Positions 7,325-15,442 of a DNA stretch of 64,000 nucleotides are shown piece by piece. Under the pieces are notes generated by a model that was given only the letters and a program-made list of their open reading frames with translations, was not told where the DNA came from and did not search any database. The position numbers and the translations under genes are program-made. Each line of letters opens with the position of its first letter. Position 1 is the first letter of the stretch. The stretch comes from Desulfarculus baarsii DSM 2075 (GTDB lineage Bacteria; Desulfobacterota; Desulfarculia; Desulfarculales; Desulfarculaceae). Location of the stretch: the NCBI RefSeq assembly GCF_000143965.1, contig NC_014365.1:3189501-3253500 (forward strand), read 5' to 3'.

Positions 7325-8125
7325 TTGCAGTATAACAAAATCCGCCTGGAGCGTCACGGGGCCGTGGCCCTGCTGACCCTGGACAACCCGGCCCAAATGA
7401 ACGCCGTGGATCAGCAAATGGGCCCCCAACTGGCCCACGCCCTGCAAAGCGTGGCCGCAGACGGCGATCTGCGCGCCCTGGTGTTGACCGGCGCGGGCGA
7501 CGTTTTCTGCGCCGGCGGCAACCTGCGCCGCGCCATGCAAGCCCTGGCCGCCGGACTCACCGCCGGCGCGGGGCATGTGTTTCTGGCCTACACCGCCTGG
7601 GTGCATCAGGCCGTGCATCTGCTGCTGACCATGCCCCAGGTGGTCGTGGCCGCCGTCAACGGCCCCACCGCCGGCGCGGGCCTGGCCTGGCTGCTGGCCA
7701 GCGATCTGGCCGTGGCCGATGAAAACGCGCGCATCAGGCCGGGCTTTCTGGGCGTGGGGTTGACCCCGGCCGGCGGCGTCACCCACCTCTTGCCCCAGGC
7801 CCTGGGCCCCGGTCGCGCCACCCAAGCGCTCATGCAAAACCAGGACATCGACCCCCGCCACGCCGTCGCCTTGGGCCTGCTCAACGCCGTGAGCCCGCCC
7901 GGCCAGGCCCTGGACATGGCCATGGCCATGGCCCGACAAGCCGCCGCCGGCTCCGCCGCCGCCTTGGCCCGCACCAAGGCCCTGTTGGGCCATCAGCGCC
8001 GCCAGGGCCTTTTGGCGCACATGGAACAAGAACGCCAGGCCACGGCCACCGCCGCCGATGGGCCCGACTTCCGCCGCCTGGTGGCCAAGTTTTTTCACAA
8101 GCAACCGGCAAGCATTGGAGAATGA
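7325..8125 (+). CDS. Crotonase-fold (enoyl-CoA hydratase/isomerase family) protein lacking both usual catalytic Glu
   Basis: The 266-residue protein of the crotonase superfamily normally acts on acyl-CoA thioesters. Fold hallmarks are present: VALLTLDNPAQMNAVD, the first oxyanion-hole loop CAGGNLRR, and NGPTAGAG before the second oxyanion helix. However, the two glutamates of classical enoyl-CoA hydratase (rat E144 and E164) align with Ala near residue 121 (AGAGLAW) and Gly near residue 140 (RPGFLGVG). Hydratase activity is therefore unlikely; isomerase, hydrolase or another crotonase chemistry is possible. The TTG at 7325 has GGAAA upstream and gives the typical MQYNKIRLER start. The next gene begins 2 nt after its stop. 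Confidence 0.85.
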   Translation: MQYNKIRLERHGAVALLTLDNPAQMNAVDQQMGPQLAHALQSVAADGDLRALVLTGAGDVFCAGGNLRRAMQALAAGLTAGAGHVFLAYTAWVHQAVHLLLTMPQVVVAAVNGPTAGAGLAWLLASDLAVADENARIRPGFLGVGLTPAGGVTHLLPQALGPGRATQALMQNQDIDPRHAVALGLLNAVSPPGQALDMAMAMARQAAAGSAAALARTKALLGHQRRQGLLAHMEQERQATATAADGPDFRRLVAKFFHKQPASIGE

Positions 8126-8127
8126 GC

Positions 8128-8796
8128 ATGGAATTCAAAGACGTCGTCAATGGCCGCTTTTCGTGCCGCGCCTTTTTGGACAAACCGGTCAGCCGCCAGG
8201 TGGTCGAGCAGATCGTCCAGACCGCCCTGCGCGCGCCCAGTTGGGGCAACACCCAACCCTGGAAGGTCTACGCCGTTGGCGGCGAGACGGCGGCCTCCAT
8301 CCGCGCCGCCCAGCGCCAGGCCATCGAAGAGGGCCGCCCCGGCAATCCCGACGTGGTCATGCCGGCCAAGTTCGAGGGCGCGTTGATGGATCGCTACCGC
8401 GCCCTGGGCATCGCCATGTTCCAGGCCATGGGCCTGGCCCGCGACGACAAAGAGGGACGTCTGCGTCATTATGTCAACAATTACGGTGCATTCGGCGCGC
8501 CGGCCATGCTCTATGTCACCGTGCCCAAGGGCCAGACGGCCTACGTCATCCTCGACGGCGGAGCCATCGCCACCATGCTTTGCCTGGCCGCCCACGAGCT
8601 GGGCCTGGCCACCTGCCTGGAGGCGGCCCTGGCCACCTACCCCGACATCGTTCGCCAGGAAGTGGCCATCGGCCCCGACGAAGACCTGCTCGTGGGCATC
8701 GCCCTGGGCTATGCCGACCCCGACGCGCCGGCCAACAAGTTCCGCGCCGACCGCATGCCCTTGGAGCAGGTTCTGAGCGTGGTTGATATGAGTTAG
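8128..8796 (+). CDS. Nitroreductase family FMN-dependent oxidoreductase
   Basis: The 222-residue nitroreductase-fold flavoprotein uses NAD(P)H to reduce nitroaromatics, quinones or related substrates. Visible motifs are RFSCRAFLDKPV (FMN phosphate-binding Arg/Ser), APSWGNTQPWKVYAVGG, and a C-terminal block GLATCLEAALATYPDIVRQE followed by LLVGIALGYADPDAPAN. The ATG at 8128 has GGAG with 7-nt spacing; the ATG at 8122 overlaps the crotonase stop but sits 1 nt from that GGAG. It forms a two-gene unit with the crotonase and converges on the phosphodiesterase gene with overlapping stops. Confidence 0.9.
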   Translation: MEFKDVVNGRFSCRAFLDKPVSRQVVEQIVQTALRAPSWGNTQPWKVYAVGGETAASIRAAQRQAIEEGRPGNPDVVMPAKFEGALMDRYRALGIAMFQAMGLARDDKEGRLRHYVNNYGAFGAPAMLYVTVPKGQTAYVILDGGAIATMLCLAAHELGLATCLEAALATYPDIVRQEVAIGPDEDLLVGIALGYADPDAPANKFRADRMPLEQVLSVVDMS

Positions 8797-10229
8797 CGCC
8801 CCCGCGGGCGGTCGAGTTGGTCCAGCCAGGGCCACGGCCGCCCGCGCCCCTTGGCCGGCGGGTCCAGCCCCAGCCAGGAGCAGGCCGTGGGGCAGACGTC
8901 GTATAGCGTGGCCCCGTGATGCTGGCGGCCGGCCTGGGCCAGGGCCTGGCCAGCGGCCGGCGCGGCGATGAACAGGCCCTCGGGCGCATGGTTGGCGTCG
9001 TCGGGGCCGGAGTCGTTATCCTGAACAAACAGCGGCCCGCCTCGCGGCCAGACCTGGCCGATCGCCCGCCAGGCCAGGTCGCCGGGGTAGAGCAAAAGAT
9101 CCGGGGCCGCGCCGTTGACGGCGGCGTAGGCCTGGCGCGGATCGACCACGCGGTTGCCCAGGGGCCGGCCATCGGGGCCGGGCATGGCCTCCAGTTCGGC
9201 GCGCAGTTCGGCCAAAAAGGCGTCGTAAGCGGCCGGATCGACGGCCCCTTGCGGCTCACGACCGGCCACGTTGCAAAAGATGCGCGCATAATAGCCGCCG
9301 TCGGACCACACCTTGGTGCGCGGCCAGTCGATCATCGCGGGCGCAAGCGGCGCGCCCTCGGCCGGTTCGACGCGCAGGCGCAGCAACCCCCGCTCCAGCA
9401 GCCACTGATTGATGCACAACCCGCCTTCCAGGCGGCGCGCGCCGTGATCGCTGACCACCAGCACCAGCGTCTCGGGCGGCAGCTCGGCCAAGAGCAGGCC
9501 GATCTGGGCGTCGAGGTCTTCATAGTGGCTGGCGATGGCCCCGGCCAGGGGCGAGCCGGGTTGGTGCAGACGGTGCAGTGGGTCGTGGTGCCGCCAAAAG
9601 GCGTGGTGCATGCGATCCGTGCCCATCTCCACCAGCCACAGCAGATCCGGGTCGTAGAGCCGCCACAGGCCACGGGCCACGGCGAAACGGCGTTGGACCA
9701 TGGTCCGCACGGTCTGGGCCAGGGCCGCGCGGTCGGCGCGGCGAAAGTCGGGCACATCGACGATGTAGGGCCCGCCGCCCCAGCGTTCCAGCCGAGGGCC
9801 CAGGCTGCGCGGCCAGGTCAGGCCGTCGGCGTTTTCGGGCAGAGGAAAACCGGCGACCATGGCCCCGCGCACGGCCGAGGCCGGCCAGGTCAGGGGTAGG
9901 CCCAGCACCGTCGAGCACAGCCCGGCCTGGCTGGCCATGTCCCACAAACGCGGGACGCCGACGCCCTGGGCGCTGGCCAGGGCCAGGGGGGCGTAGGAAT
10001 GGTCGGGCCGGTTGCGAAAACCGTAGAGGCCCAGTTGGCCCGGGTCCAGGCCGCTGGCCATGCTGACCCAGGCCGGCACGGTGATGGGCGGGTCGGTGCT
10101 TTGCAGGCGGCCCCAGCGACCACGGCGCATCAGCCCGCTCAGGTTGGGCAGGCGCGGGGTCAGTTGCTCAAAGACCAGCTCTGGCGCGGCGCAGTCCAGG
10201 CCGATGACGCACAGCCGCCGCCTGTTCAC
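8793..10229 (-). CDS. Alkaline-phosphatase-superfamily type I phosphodiesterase/nucleotide pyrophosphatase-like protein
   Basis: The 478-residue two-metal hydrolase fold begins RRLCVIGLDCAAPELVFEQL (metal Asp). The likely nucleophile Thr is in DPPITVPAWVSMASG, followed by VEMGTDRMHHAFW (Asp/His ligands), VVSDHGARR (Asp-His ligands) and NHAPEGLFIAAP. This is the type I phosphodiesterase branch; the substrate, a phosphodiester or phosphonate, is unknown. There is no signal peptide. The GTG start at 10229 overlaps the stop of the upstream M48 gene (GTGA). The longer frame reaching 10850 is an out-of-frame shadow of that gene. Confidence 0.85.
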   Translation of the reverse strand: MNRRRLCVIGLDCAAPELVFEQLTPRLPNLSGLMRRGRWGRLQSTDPPITVPAWVSMASGLDPGQLGLYGFRNRPDHSYAPLALASAQGVGVPRLWDMASQAGLCSTVLGLPLTWPASAVRGAMVAGFPLPENADGLTWPRSLGPRLERWGGGPYIVDVPDFRRADRAALAQTVRTMVQRRFAVARGLWRLYDPDLLWLVEMGTDRMHHAFWRHHDPLHRLHQPGSPLAGAIASHYEDLDAQIGLLLAELPPETLVLVVSDHGARRLEGGLCINQWLLERGLLRLRVEPAEGAPLAPAMIDWPRTKVWSDGGYYARIFCNVAGREPQGAVDPAAYDAFLAELRAELEAMPGPDGRPLGNRVVDPRQAYAAVNGAAPDLLLYPGDLAWRAIGQVWPRGGPLFVQDNDSGPDDANHAPEGLFIAAPAAGQALAQAGRQHHGATLYDVCPTACSWLGLDPPAKGRGRPWPWLDQLDRPRGR

Positions 10230-12085
10230 CGGGACTTGGCCTCTTGGGCGGCCCGCTTGAAGCGTTGGTATTGCTCCTCGAAGTAGGCGCGCTGCTCCTT
10301 GGGGCCGGCGGCAAGGGCCGCGGCGGCGGCGGCCTCGGCCTGATCGGGGCGGCCGTTGGCCAGATAGGCCTCGGCCAGGGTGTCCCAGATGTGCGGCTCG
10401 GGCCGCAGGCGCACGGCCTTTTCGGCCAACACCAAGGCGCGCTCGGGCCGGCGCAACGACTCTTCCTTGGCCGTGACCAACAGCCAGGCCAGGCTGTTGA
10501 GGGCCTCGGCGTTGTCTGGATCCAGGTCCACGGCCATGCGCAGATCGCCCAGAGCCCGGCGCTCGTCGCCCTGTTGATAACGCAGCAGGCCCAACTCCAG
10601 GCGCACGCCGGCGTCGTCGGGCCGCAAGGCCGCCCGTTCTTCCAGCAGGCGGGTGATGACGGCCTCTTGCAGGGCCGATCCGGCCCCGCTGTGGTCGGCG
10701 GCCAGCCCGGCGCCCACCAGCAAGCCCAGGCACAGGGCGTAGATCACCAGGGCCCGGCGCAGCATGCGGCCGTGGGCGGCGATGAGCCTGGGTTCGGCCT
10801 GGGCCTGGCGCAGGGCCTCCACCCGCTGGGCCACCGAAAAATGATGCCACGAAGGCACGTCGCGGATGTTGCCCGACAAGCTGGCGATGCGCTCCAACGC
10901 GCCGATCAGCGGCTCGGCCGAGCCCATGGCCTCGAGCGAAAAAAAGTCGGCCTGGCGCTCGAAGTGGCGCATGAAAAAGCCCATGCCAAAGCGCACGTAC
11001 AGCGCCAGAAAGATCACCAGCGGCAAGGCCAGCAGCAGCGTGAGGGGGTTGGCTTCCTGGGCCGGCGTCGAGAGGGCGGCCATGCCCCAGTCAAAGGCCG
11101 AAAGCAGATAGACCAGCCAGCCCATCAGCAGGTTGAACGAGCCGGTCAGGGCAAAGATGGCCAGGAAAAAACCCAGGAAAAACAAGATATAGGCCAGCAT
11201 ATGCCGATGGCGAACGTGGCCGGCCTCGTGGGCGGTCACCGCGGCAATCTCCGTTTCATCCAGGGCTTGGGCCAGGGCCTTGGTGACCAGCAGATAGCGC
11301 AGGCCCGGGGCCAGGCCCAGGATGCCCGCCGTCAGCACCCGGCCTTCCAGGATCGGCCAATCGACGATCTCGGCCACCGAGACGCCCAGACGCCGCAACG
11401 TGCGCGCGGCCACATCCCTGGTCGGTCCCTCGGGCAGGGGCCGGCAGCCCCACCAGCGGCGCACCAGCGGCGGAAACAATAGCGACATCAGGATCATCAG
11501 CAGCGACAAAAAGGCCAGGTCGCCCCAGGCCGTGCGCAGCCAGCCGTCGGCCGCCGGCCAGAGGGCCAGGGCCAGATCCTGCACGGCCACGGCAATCAGC
11601 CACGGGAACAGCACCGGGGCCACGAAGCGGGCCTGGGCCCGCACATGGGCCCAGCGCCCCAGGTCGCGATAAAATACGCGGGCCTCCAGCGGCTGCATGG
11701 TCCACCACACCACCACCAGGCAGCAAAGGTAGATCCCCGCCGCGCACAGGCCCGAAAGCGTCTGCCATTGGGCCAGGGCCGGCACGGCCATGAGTTGGGC
11801 CTTGAGGTCCAGGGCGGTGATCATCAGCACGAAGCAGGCAATGGCCCCACCGTGCAGCAGGCTCTCCAGCCGCCTGGTCGCCCTGGCCGGGTCGGTCGGC
11901 GGGTCGGCCCCGGCCAGGCGCTCCAGCAGGCGGCGCACGGCCAGTTGGCCGGCCGCCCACAGGCAGCACAGCGCCGCCAACGAGCCGAAAACGCTGTCCA
12001 GCGGCCGCAGGCCGGCCACGCCGGGCTGATAGGCCTCGAACAGCACCATCACCAGAATGAACGCGACTATCTGGGCGAAGAACAT
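10226..12085 (-). CDS. Membrane M48-family zinc metallopeptidase with C-terminal TPR region
   Basis: The 619-residue protein begins with several transmembrane helices (first at residues about 1-17), followed by an M48 peptidase domain. HEAGH near residue 286 is the zinc motif, and the third ligand lies in FERQADFFSLEAMG. Two more hydrophobic segments (YILFFLGFFLAIFAL, LVIYALCLGLLVGAGL) flank the domain. After about residue 480 there are tetratricopeptide-type helices (LGLLRYQQGDERRALGDLRMA and WDTLAEAYLANGRPDQAEAA). M48 membrane peptidases such as HtpX act in envelope protein quality control. The ATG at 12085 is chosen because the longer frame to 12130 would run into the terminator of the upstream tRNA. 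Confidence 0.86.
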   Translation of the reverse strand: MFFAQIVAFILVMVLFEAYQPGVAGLRPLDSVFGSLAALCCLWAAGQLAVRRLLERLAGADPPTDPARATRRLESLLHGGAIACFVLMITALDLKAQLMAVPALAQWQTLSGLCAAGIYLCCLVVVWWTMQPLEARVFYRDLGRWAHVRAQARFVAPVLFPWLIAVAVQDLALALWPAADGWLRTAWGDLAFLSLLMILMSLLFPPLVRRWWGCRPLPEGPTRDVAARTLRRLGVSVAEIVDWPILEGRVLTAGILGLAPGLRYLLVTKALAQALDETEIAAVTAHEAGHVRHRHMLAYILFFLGFFLAIFALTGSFNLLMGWLVYLLSAFDWGMAALSTPAQEANPLTLLLALPLVIFLALYVRFGMGFFMRHFERQADFFSLEAMGSAEPLIGALERIASLSGNIRDVPSWHHFSVAQRVEALRQAQAEPRLIAAHGRMLRRALVIYALCLGLLVGAGLAADHSGAGSALQEAVITRLLEERAALRPDDAGVRLELGLLRYQQGDERRALGDLRMAVDLDPDNAEALNSLAWLLVTAKEESLRRPERALVLAEKAVRLRPEPHIWDTLAEAYLANGRPDQAEAAAAAALAAGPKEQRAYFEEQYQRFKRAAQEAKSR

Positions 12086-12128
12086 CCCCTGTCTACTCCG
12101 GCCAGCGGCGGCAAGGGGTCTGGCAGAC

Positions 12129-12156
12129 AAAAGGCCCGGGGCGAGGCTCCCGGGCC
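12129..12156 (-). terminator. Terminator downstream of the tRNA-Ser genes
   Basis: On the minus strand GGCCCGGG-8 nt-CCCGGGCC is followed by TTTTGT. It starts about 20 nt past the 3' end of tRNA-Ser(GCU) and just before the M48 gene. Confidence 0.8.
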
Positions 12157-12174
12157 AGGTGGGAATCGTGGCAT

Positions 12175-12267
<93 letters not shown>

Positions 12268-12321
12268 GCTGCGGTATTCGTGGCCGCGGCTCGCTACGCC
12301 GCGCCTTTTGCACGTGCAAGA

Positions 12322-12407
12322 TGGCGGAGGGAGTAGGATTCGAACCCACGGACCTTTCGGTCTGCGGTTTTCAAGACCGCCGCCTTCGACCACTCGGCCA
12401 TCCCTCC
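12322..12407 (-). tRNA. tRNA-Ser (anticodon UGA)
   Basis: 86 nt including an encoded CCA. The acceptor stem is GGAGGGA/TCCCTCC, the anticodon arm is GCGGT-CTTGAAA-ACCGC with UGA, and the variable arm is GACC-GAAA-GGTC. It lies 54 nt upstream of tRNA-Ser(GCU) in the same orientation, so the two are probably cotranscribed. Confidence 0.96.
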
Positions 12408-12545
12408 GCGAGGCCGGCCGTCCAGCCGCCGCCAGTCAACGGACAGCGCCAAGCGCCCGCCTCCCGACGGATTGCTTTATTTACCATCGCCCACCAAGGG
12501 GCGTCAAGTGCCGTGGTCAAATATAGCCGCCACCGGCAAAGGGCC

Positions 12546-12761
12546 TCAGACCTTGGTCTCTGTCTCTTCCTTGGCCTTGGCCGCCTCGTCGATCTTTTCG
12601 GCCTCCTGGCCGGTCAACGCATCGTCTTTGACGCCCTTGCGGAAGTTCTTGATGGCCTTGCCCAGGTTGCCGCCCACCGAGGGCAGTTTGCCCGCGCCGA
12701 AGATGATCAGCACGATGACAAGGATGATCAGCCACTCGAAATGCCCTATGCCGCCAAACAT
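12546..12761 (-). CDS. tatA: Sec-independent (Tat) translocase subunit TatA
   Basis: The 71-residue protein [40 protein letters not shown] has one N-terminal membrane helix. It then has the FGxxKLP hinge, an amphipathic helix and a charged, disordered tail. This is the TatA/TatE pattern for the pore-forming Tat component, which moves folded proteins across the inner membrane. It is a lone gene: tatC and tatB are not in the window. It sits between a Cys-rich protein gene and the tRNA-Ser pair, all on the minus strand. Confidence 0.93.
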   Translation of the reverse strand: MFGGIGHFEWLIILVIVLIIFGAGKLPSVGGNLGKAIKNFRKGVKDDALTGQEAEKIDEAAKAKEETETKV

Positions 12762-12798
12762 TGGCAGACCTCCGCGCCCCTAGCGCCGCCTGGGCGGC

Positions 12799-13173
12799 CT
12801 ATTGGCTGTATTCCTGCATCAGCCGAAGAAATTCCGGCGCGCCGCGAAACTTGCCCGCGGCCTCCATGAACGCCAACCAGTTGCGCCACATCGCCGCCCA
12901 CTGCTCGGTGTGCCAGAAGACGTCGTCGGCCAGGCCCTCCTCGCGGCGCAGAAAGGCCGTGGCTTCATCGTGGCAGCTCGCGCACAGGGGATATGGAACC
13001 TTGACCAACAGCGGCTGGGGTTGTTCCACGCCCTGGCCGCAGAAGGCGCAGCGCCTCGGGCAGATCCCGCAAGACATCGCCGCGGCCACGGCCTCGGCCT
13101 TGCGCCGCTGACGGCCTTCGTCGATCCGGCGCTCCTTGCTCTTGCGGCGGCTCAAATCGATGACCTCGGCCAT
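12799..13173 (-). CDS. Small Cys-rich, zinc-ribbon-like hypothetical protein
   Basis: A 124-residue protein of unknown function. After a very basic N-terminus (LSRRKSKERRIDEGRQRRK) come paired cysteines, CGICPRRCAFC (Cys35, 38, 42, 45) and CASCH (Cys64, Cys67, His68), which look like a zinc- or metal-binding knuckle. A Trp-rich helical C-terminus (TEQWAAMWRNWLAFMEAAGKF) follows. The ATG at 13173 is chosen because GGAG lies 6 nt upstream; the ORF extends to 13215 without a better site. It lies 37 nt upstream of tatA in the same orientation. I do not recognise the family. Confidence 0.72.
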   Translation of the reverse strand: MAEVIDLSRRKSKERRIDEGRQRRKAEAVAAAMSCGICPRRCAFCGQGVEQPQPLLVKVPYPLCASCHDEATAFLRREEGLADDVFWHTEQWAAMWRNWLAFMEAAGKFRGAPEFLRLMQEYSQ

Positions 13174-13314
13174 GGCTCTCTCCATATCGTGGCGCAGACG
13201 GCCATACAATACCAATGGCGCGGGCGTCAGTCAAGCGGACCACCCGACGTCGTTCACGGGCTCATCTTTAAATTTTAACGCTGTTTCGGGCGCTTGGCAA
13301 CAAAGGCGGCCTTT

Positions 13315-13770
13315 TCAGCGTAGGGCCACTTCGATCACCGCGTAGCCGTACTCGCTGGAAAAGGGAACCGCCAACACCGGGCTGGCCGCATGCTCGATGC
13401 AGTGGCCGTGGCCGTCGTAGATCCGGGGGATGCCGGCCCGCAGGCCCAGGCCCTTCTCGGAAAGCTCGCGGCGGGCAGCGCCGGAGATCATGTTGGTCAG
13501 CTCGCCCACGGCGTCGCGCACGGCGTCGTCGATGGCGCTGATTTCGTCGCCGAGCATGCCGCGCATCACGGCCTGGATCAGCCCGAAATGAAACGTCACC
13601 GCCAGGGAGCCCTCGGCGGCCCCGCTCAGGCCGATGACGCCGCTGATGTCGCCCTCGGCCAGGGTCTGCTGCTTGAGGTAGGGCTTGCCGGCCTCCAGGG
13701 CCACGCCGGCCATGGTGCCCAGCACCTCGACCACCCCGCTCAGGAAAGGATTGACGTATTTGACATCCAT
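13315..13770 (-). CDS. cheX: CheX/CheC-type chemotaxis phosphatase
   Basis: The 151-residue CheC/CheX/FliY-fold protein dephosphorylates CheY-P. The phosphatase motif Glu-x2-Asn is present as GELTNMISGAARREL (E90, N93), and the N-terminus MDVKYVNPFLSGVVEVLGTMAG is typical of CheX. A single active-site helix motif agrees with CheX rather than CheC, which has two. The ATG at 13770 gives the conserved start; a GTG at 13782 adds four residues. No other chemotaxis or flagellar gene is nearby, so it is an orphan here. Downstream, 141 nt separate it from the Cys-rich gene. Confidence 0.85.
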   Translation of the reverse strand: MDVKYVNPFLSGVVEVLGTMAGVALEAGKPYLKQQTLAEGDISGVIGLSGAAEGSLAVTFHFGLIQAVMRGMLGDEISAIDDAVRDAVGELTNMISGAARRELSEKGLGLRAGIPRIYDGHGHCIEHAASPVLAVPFSSEYGYAVIEVALR

Positions 13771-13993
13771 CGCCCGTTTCACCCGGTTGTGGCGACCAGC
13801 CGCCGGCCACGGGCGCGCGCGCCGGGTGGCTTGCCGTCGGGTTGGCAGTCCCGCCGCCGTGGCCGCCCGGGCGGCTGTAGGCCGGTGACTTTGCGCCCCC
13901 GGCTTTCGCGCGGGTTTGCCCTTTCACACCAACTGGGCGTTTATCTTAACACAAGCCGTGGGCCATTGCCCGATTTTACGGCAAGACGCGCGG

Positions 13994-14009
13994 CCACGGC
14001 GTTCCGTGG
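13994..14009 (-). other. Hairpin downstream of pyrF
   Basis: CCACGG-CGTT-CCGTGG forms a 6-bp stem 4 nt past the pyrF stop. The downstream minus strand lacks a T run, so it is at best a weak or Rho-assisted end of the radical-SAM/radC/pyrF unit. I see nothing else clear in the 243-nt gap (13771-14013). Confidence 0.4.
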
Positions 14010-14013
14010 TCGC

Positions 14014-14706
14014 TCAGGCCTGTGCCATCTCTTGCACAATCCGGCGCGCCGCCTGGGCCGGGTCAACCGCGTCGCGGATGGGCCGGCCCACCACGATGTG
14101 GCTGGCCCCGGCGCGCACGGCCATGGCCGGGCTGACCACCCGCTTCTGGTCGTCGTCACCGGCCTGGCCCGGTCGGATGCCCGGGCAGACCACCAACGCC
14201 TGGGGCCCCAGCGCCTGGCGCACCGCCGCCGCCTCCTGGCCCGAGCAGACCACGCCGGCGCAACCGGCGCCCATGGCCAAACCGGCCCGGCGCAGCACCA
14301 ACTCGCGGGGGTCTTGCAGGGCCGGCGGATAGCCCATGGCCGCCAGATCTTCGGGGCCCAGGCTGGTCAGGGTCGTCACGCCCAGCAGTCGCGTGCCCCC
14401 CAGGTCCACGCCCTCGAAGATGGCCATCTGGTCGCAGTGACAGGTCAGCATGCCCACGCCCAGCGCGGCGGCCTGACGGGCGGCGGCGCGCATGGTCGCC
14501 GGGATGTCGTGCAGCTTCAGATCCAGGAATATCTCGCGCGCGCCGGCCGCGCGCAGCTCGGCCAGCACCGCCGGCCCCTGGGCCACGAACAGCTCCAGGC
14601 CCACTTTGAACACGCCGACGTCGTCTTTCAACAGCTCCACCAAACGCCGCGCCTCGGCCACGCTGGGCACGTCCACGGCGAAAATAAGCCTGTCACGAGC
14701 TTGCAT
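14014..14706 (-). CDS. pyrF: Orotidine 5'-phosphate decarboxylase
   Basis: The 230-residue enzyme catalyses the last step of UMP synthesis, OMP to UMP plus CO2. The TIM-barrel active-site tetrad is visible: Lys34 in VFKVGLELF and the Asp62-x-Lys64-x2-Asp67 motif in LDLKLHDIPATM. The phosphate-binding C-terminal block reads VVCPGIRPGQ...DQKRVVSPAMAVRAG, ending HIVVGRPIRDAVDP. The ATG at 14706 lies 7 nt after the radC stop, so the genes form a cluster with radC and the radical SAM gene. It belongs to the short bacterial group I type. Confidence 0.96.
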   Translation of the reverse strand: MQARDRLIFAVDVPSVAEARRLVELLKDDVGVFKVGLELFVAQGPAVLAELRAAGAREIFLDLKLHDIPATMRAAARQAAALGVGMLTCHCDQMAIFEGVDLGGTRLLGVTTLTSLGPEDLAAMGYPPALQDPRELVLRRAGLAMGAGCAGVVCSGQEAAAVRQALGPQALVVCPGIRPGQAGDDDQKRVVSPAMAVRAGASHIVVGRPIRDAVDPAQAARRIVQEMAQA

Positions 14707-14713
14707 CGGTGAT

Positions 14714-15439
14714 TCATCCTTCCAGGTCAAGGGCTTGATACTCGGCCGCCACGCCGGCCAAAAAGCCGCTCTGGGCGAAACTGTGCAACTGGCGTCCGGC
14801 CACGATGATGTGATCGACCAACTCCAGACCCACGCCCTGGCAGGCGTAGTAGAGCCGGCGGGTGATGGCGCGGTCGTCGGTGCTGGGCGTGGCGTCGCCG
14901 CTGGGGTGGTTGTGGGCGCAGGCCAACGCCGTGGCCCCGCGCGCAAGGGCCAGGGCCGCCACCTCGCGGGGATAGACCACCGCCCGGTCGATGGTGCCGC
15001 TGAAAACGTCCTCGATGGCGATCAAACGCCGCCGCCCGTCCAGAAGCATCACGCGAAAGACCTCGCGCTCCAGACTTTGCATGCCCATGCGCAGATATTC
15101 GGCCGCCTGCTCGGCCGCCAAAAAGGCCTCGCCGCGCAGCAATTTGTCTTCCAGATAACGCCGGGCCACCGCCGGCACGAGCTTGAGGCCCAGGACGTTT
15201 TTGGGCCCCACGCCCTTGACCTGGGCCAGACGTTCGGCCGGGGCGTCCAACACGGCTTGCAACCCGCCCAGCTCGCCCAACAGCGTCCGGGCCTGCTGCT
15301 TGCAATCCTGACGGGGCGTGGCCAGGGTCAGCAATAGCTCCAGCGCCTCCTCGTCGGTGAATTTGGCCAGGCCATGGGCCAGGAATTTGTCGCGCAGACG
15401 TTGGCGGTGGCCCGCGCCGGGGTGCTCACTCGCGCTCAC
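14714..15439 (-). CDS. radC: RadC family JAB1/MPN (JAMM) domain protein
   Basis: The 241-residue RadC-like protein has an N-terminal helix-hairpin-helix-like region (KGVGPKNVLGLKLVPAVARRYL). Its C-terminal JAMM metal-binding domain has HNHPSGDATPSTDD (His176, His178, then Asp188-189) preceded by the conserved Glu region. RadC was once linked to DNA repair, but its biochemical role is unsettled; the JAMM fold suggests metal-dependent hydrolysis. It sits 3 nt after the radical SAM gene stop and 7 nt before pyrF, so it is cotranscribed with both. Confidence 0.93.
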   Translation of the reverse strand: MSASEHPGAGHRQRLRDKFLAHGLAKFTDEEALELLLTLATPRQDCKQQARTLLGELGGLQAVLDAPAERLAQVKGVGPKNVLGLKLVPAVARRYLEDKLLRGEAFLAAEQAAEYLRMGMQSLEREVFRVMLLDGRRRLIAIEDVFSGTIDRAVVYPREVAALALARGATALACAHNHPSGDATPSTDDRAITRRLYYACQGVGLELVDHIIVAGRQLHSFAQSGFLAGVAAEYQALDLEG

Positions 15440-15442
15440 GCC

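Noticed and set aside
10244-11482. 412-codon plus-strand frame opposite the M48 gene
   Set aside because: Gln/Gly/His-rich shadow sequence; the minus strand has the HEAGH motif and TPR repeats.
12310-12325. TTGCACGTGCAA palindrome as a terminator of tRNA-Ser(UGA)
   Set aside because: It has no loop and no T run; the shared terminator after tRNA-Ser(GCU) suffices.
13268-13927. 219-codon minus-strand frame overlapping cheX
   Set aside because: It is another frame over the CheX gene, Arg/Gly-rich without motifs, while the CheX frame holds the E-x2-N phosphatase motif.
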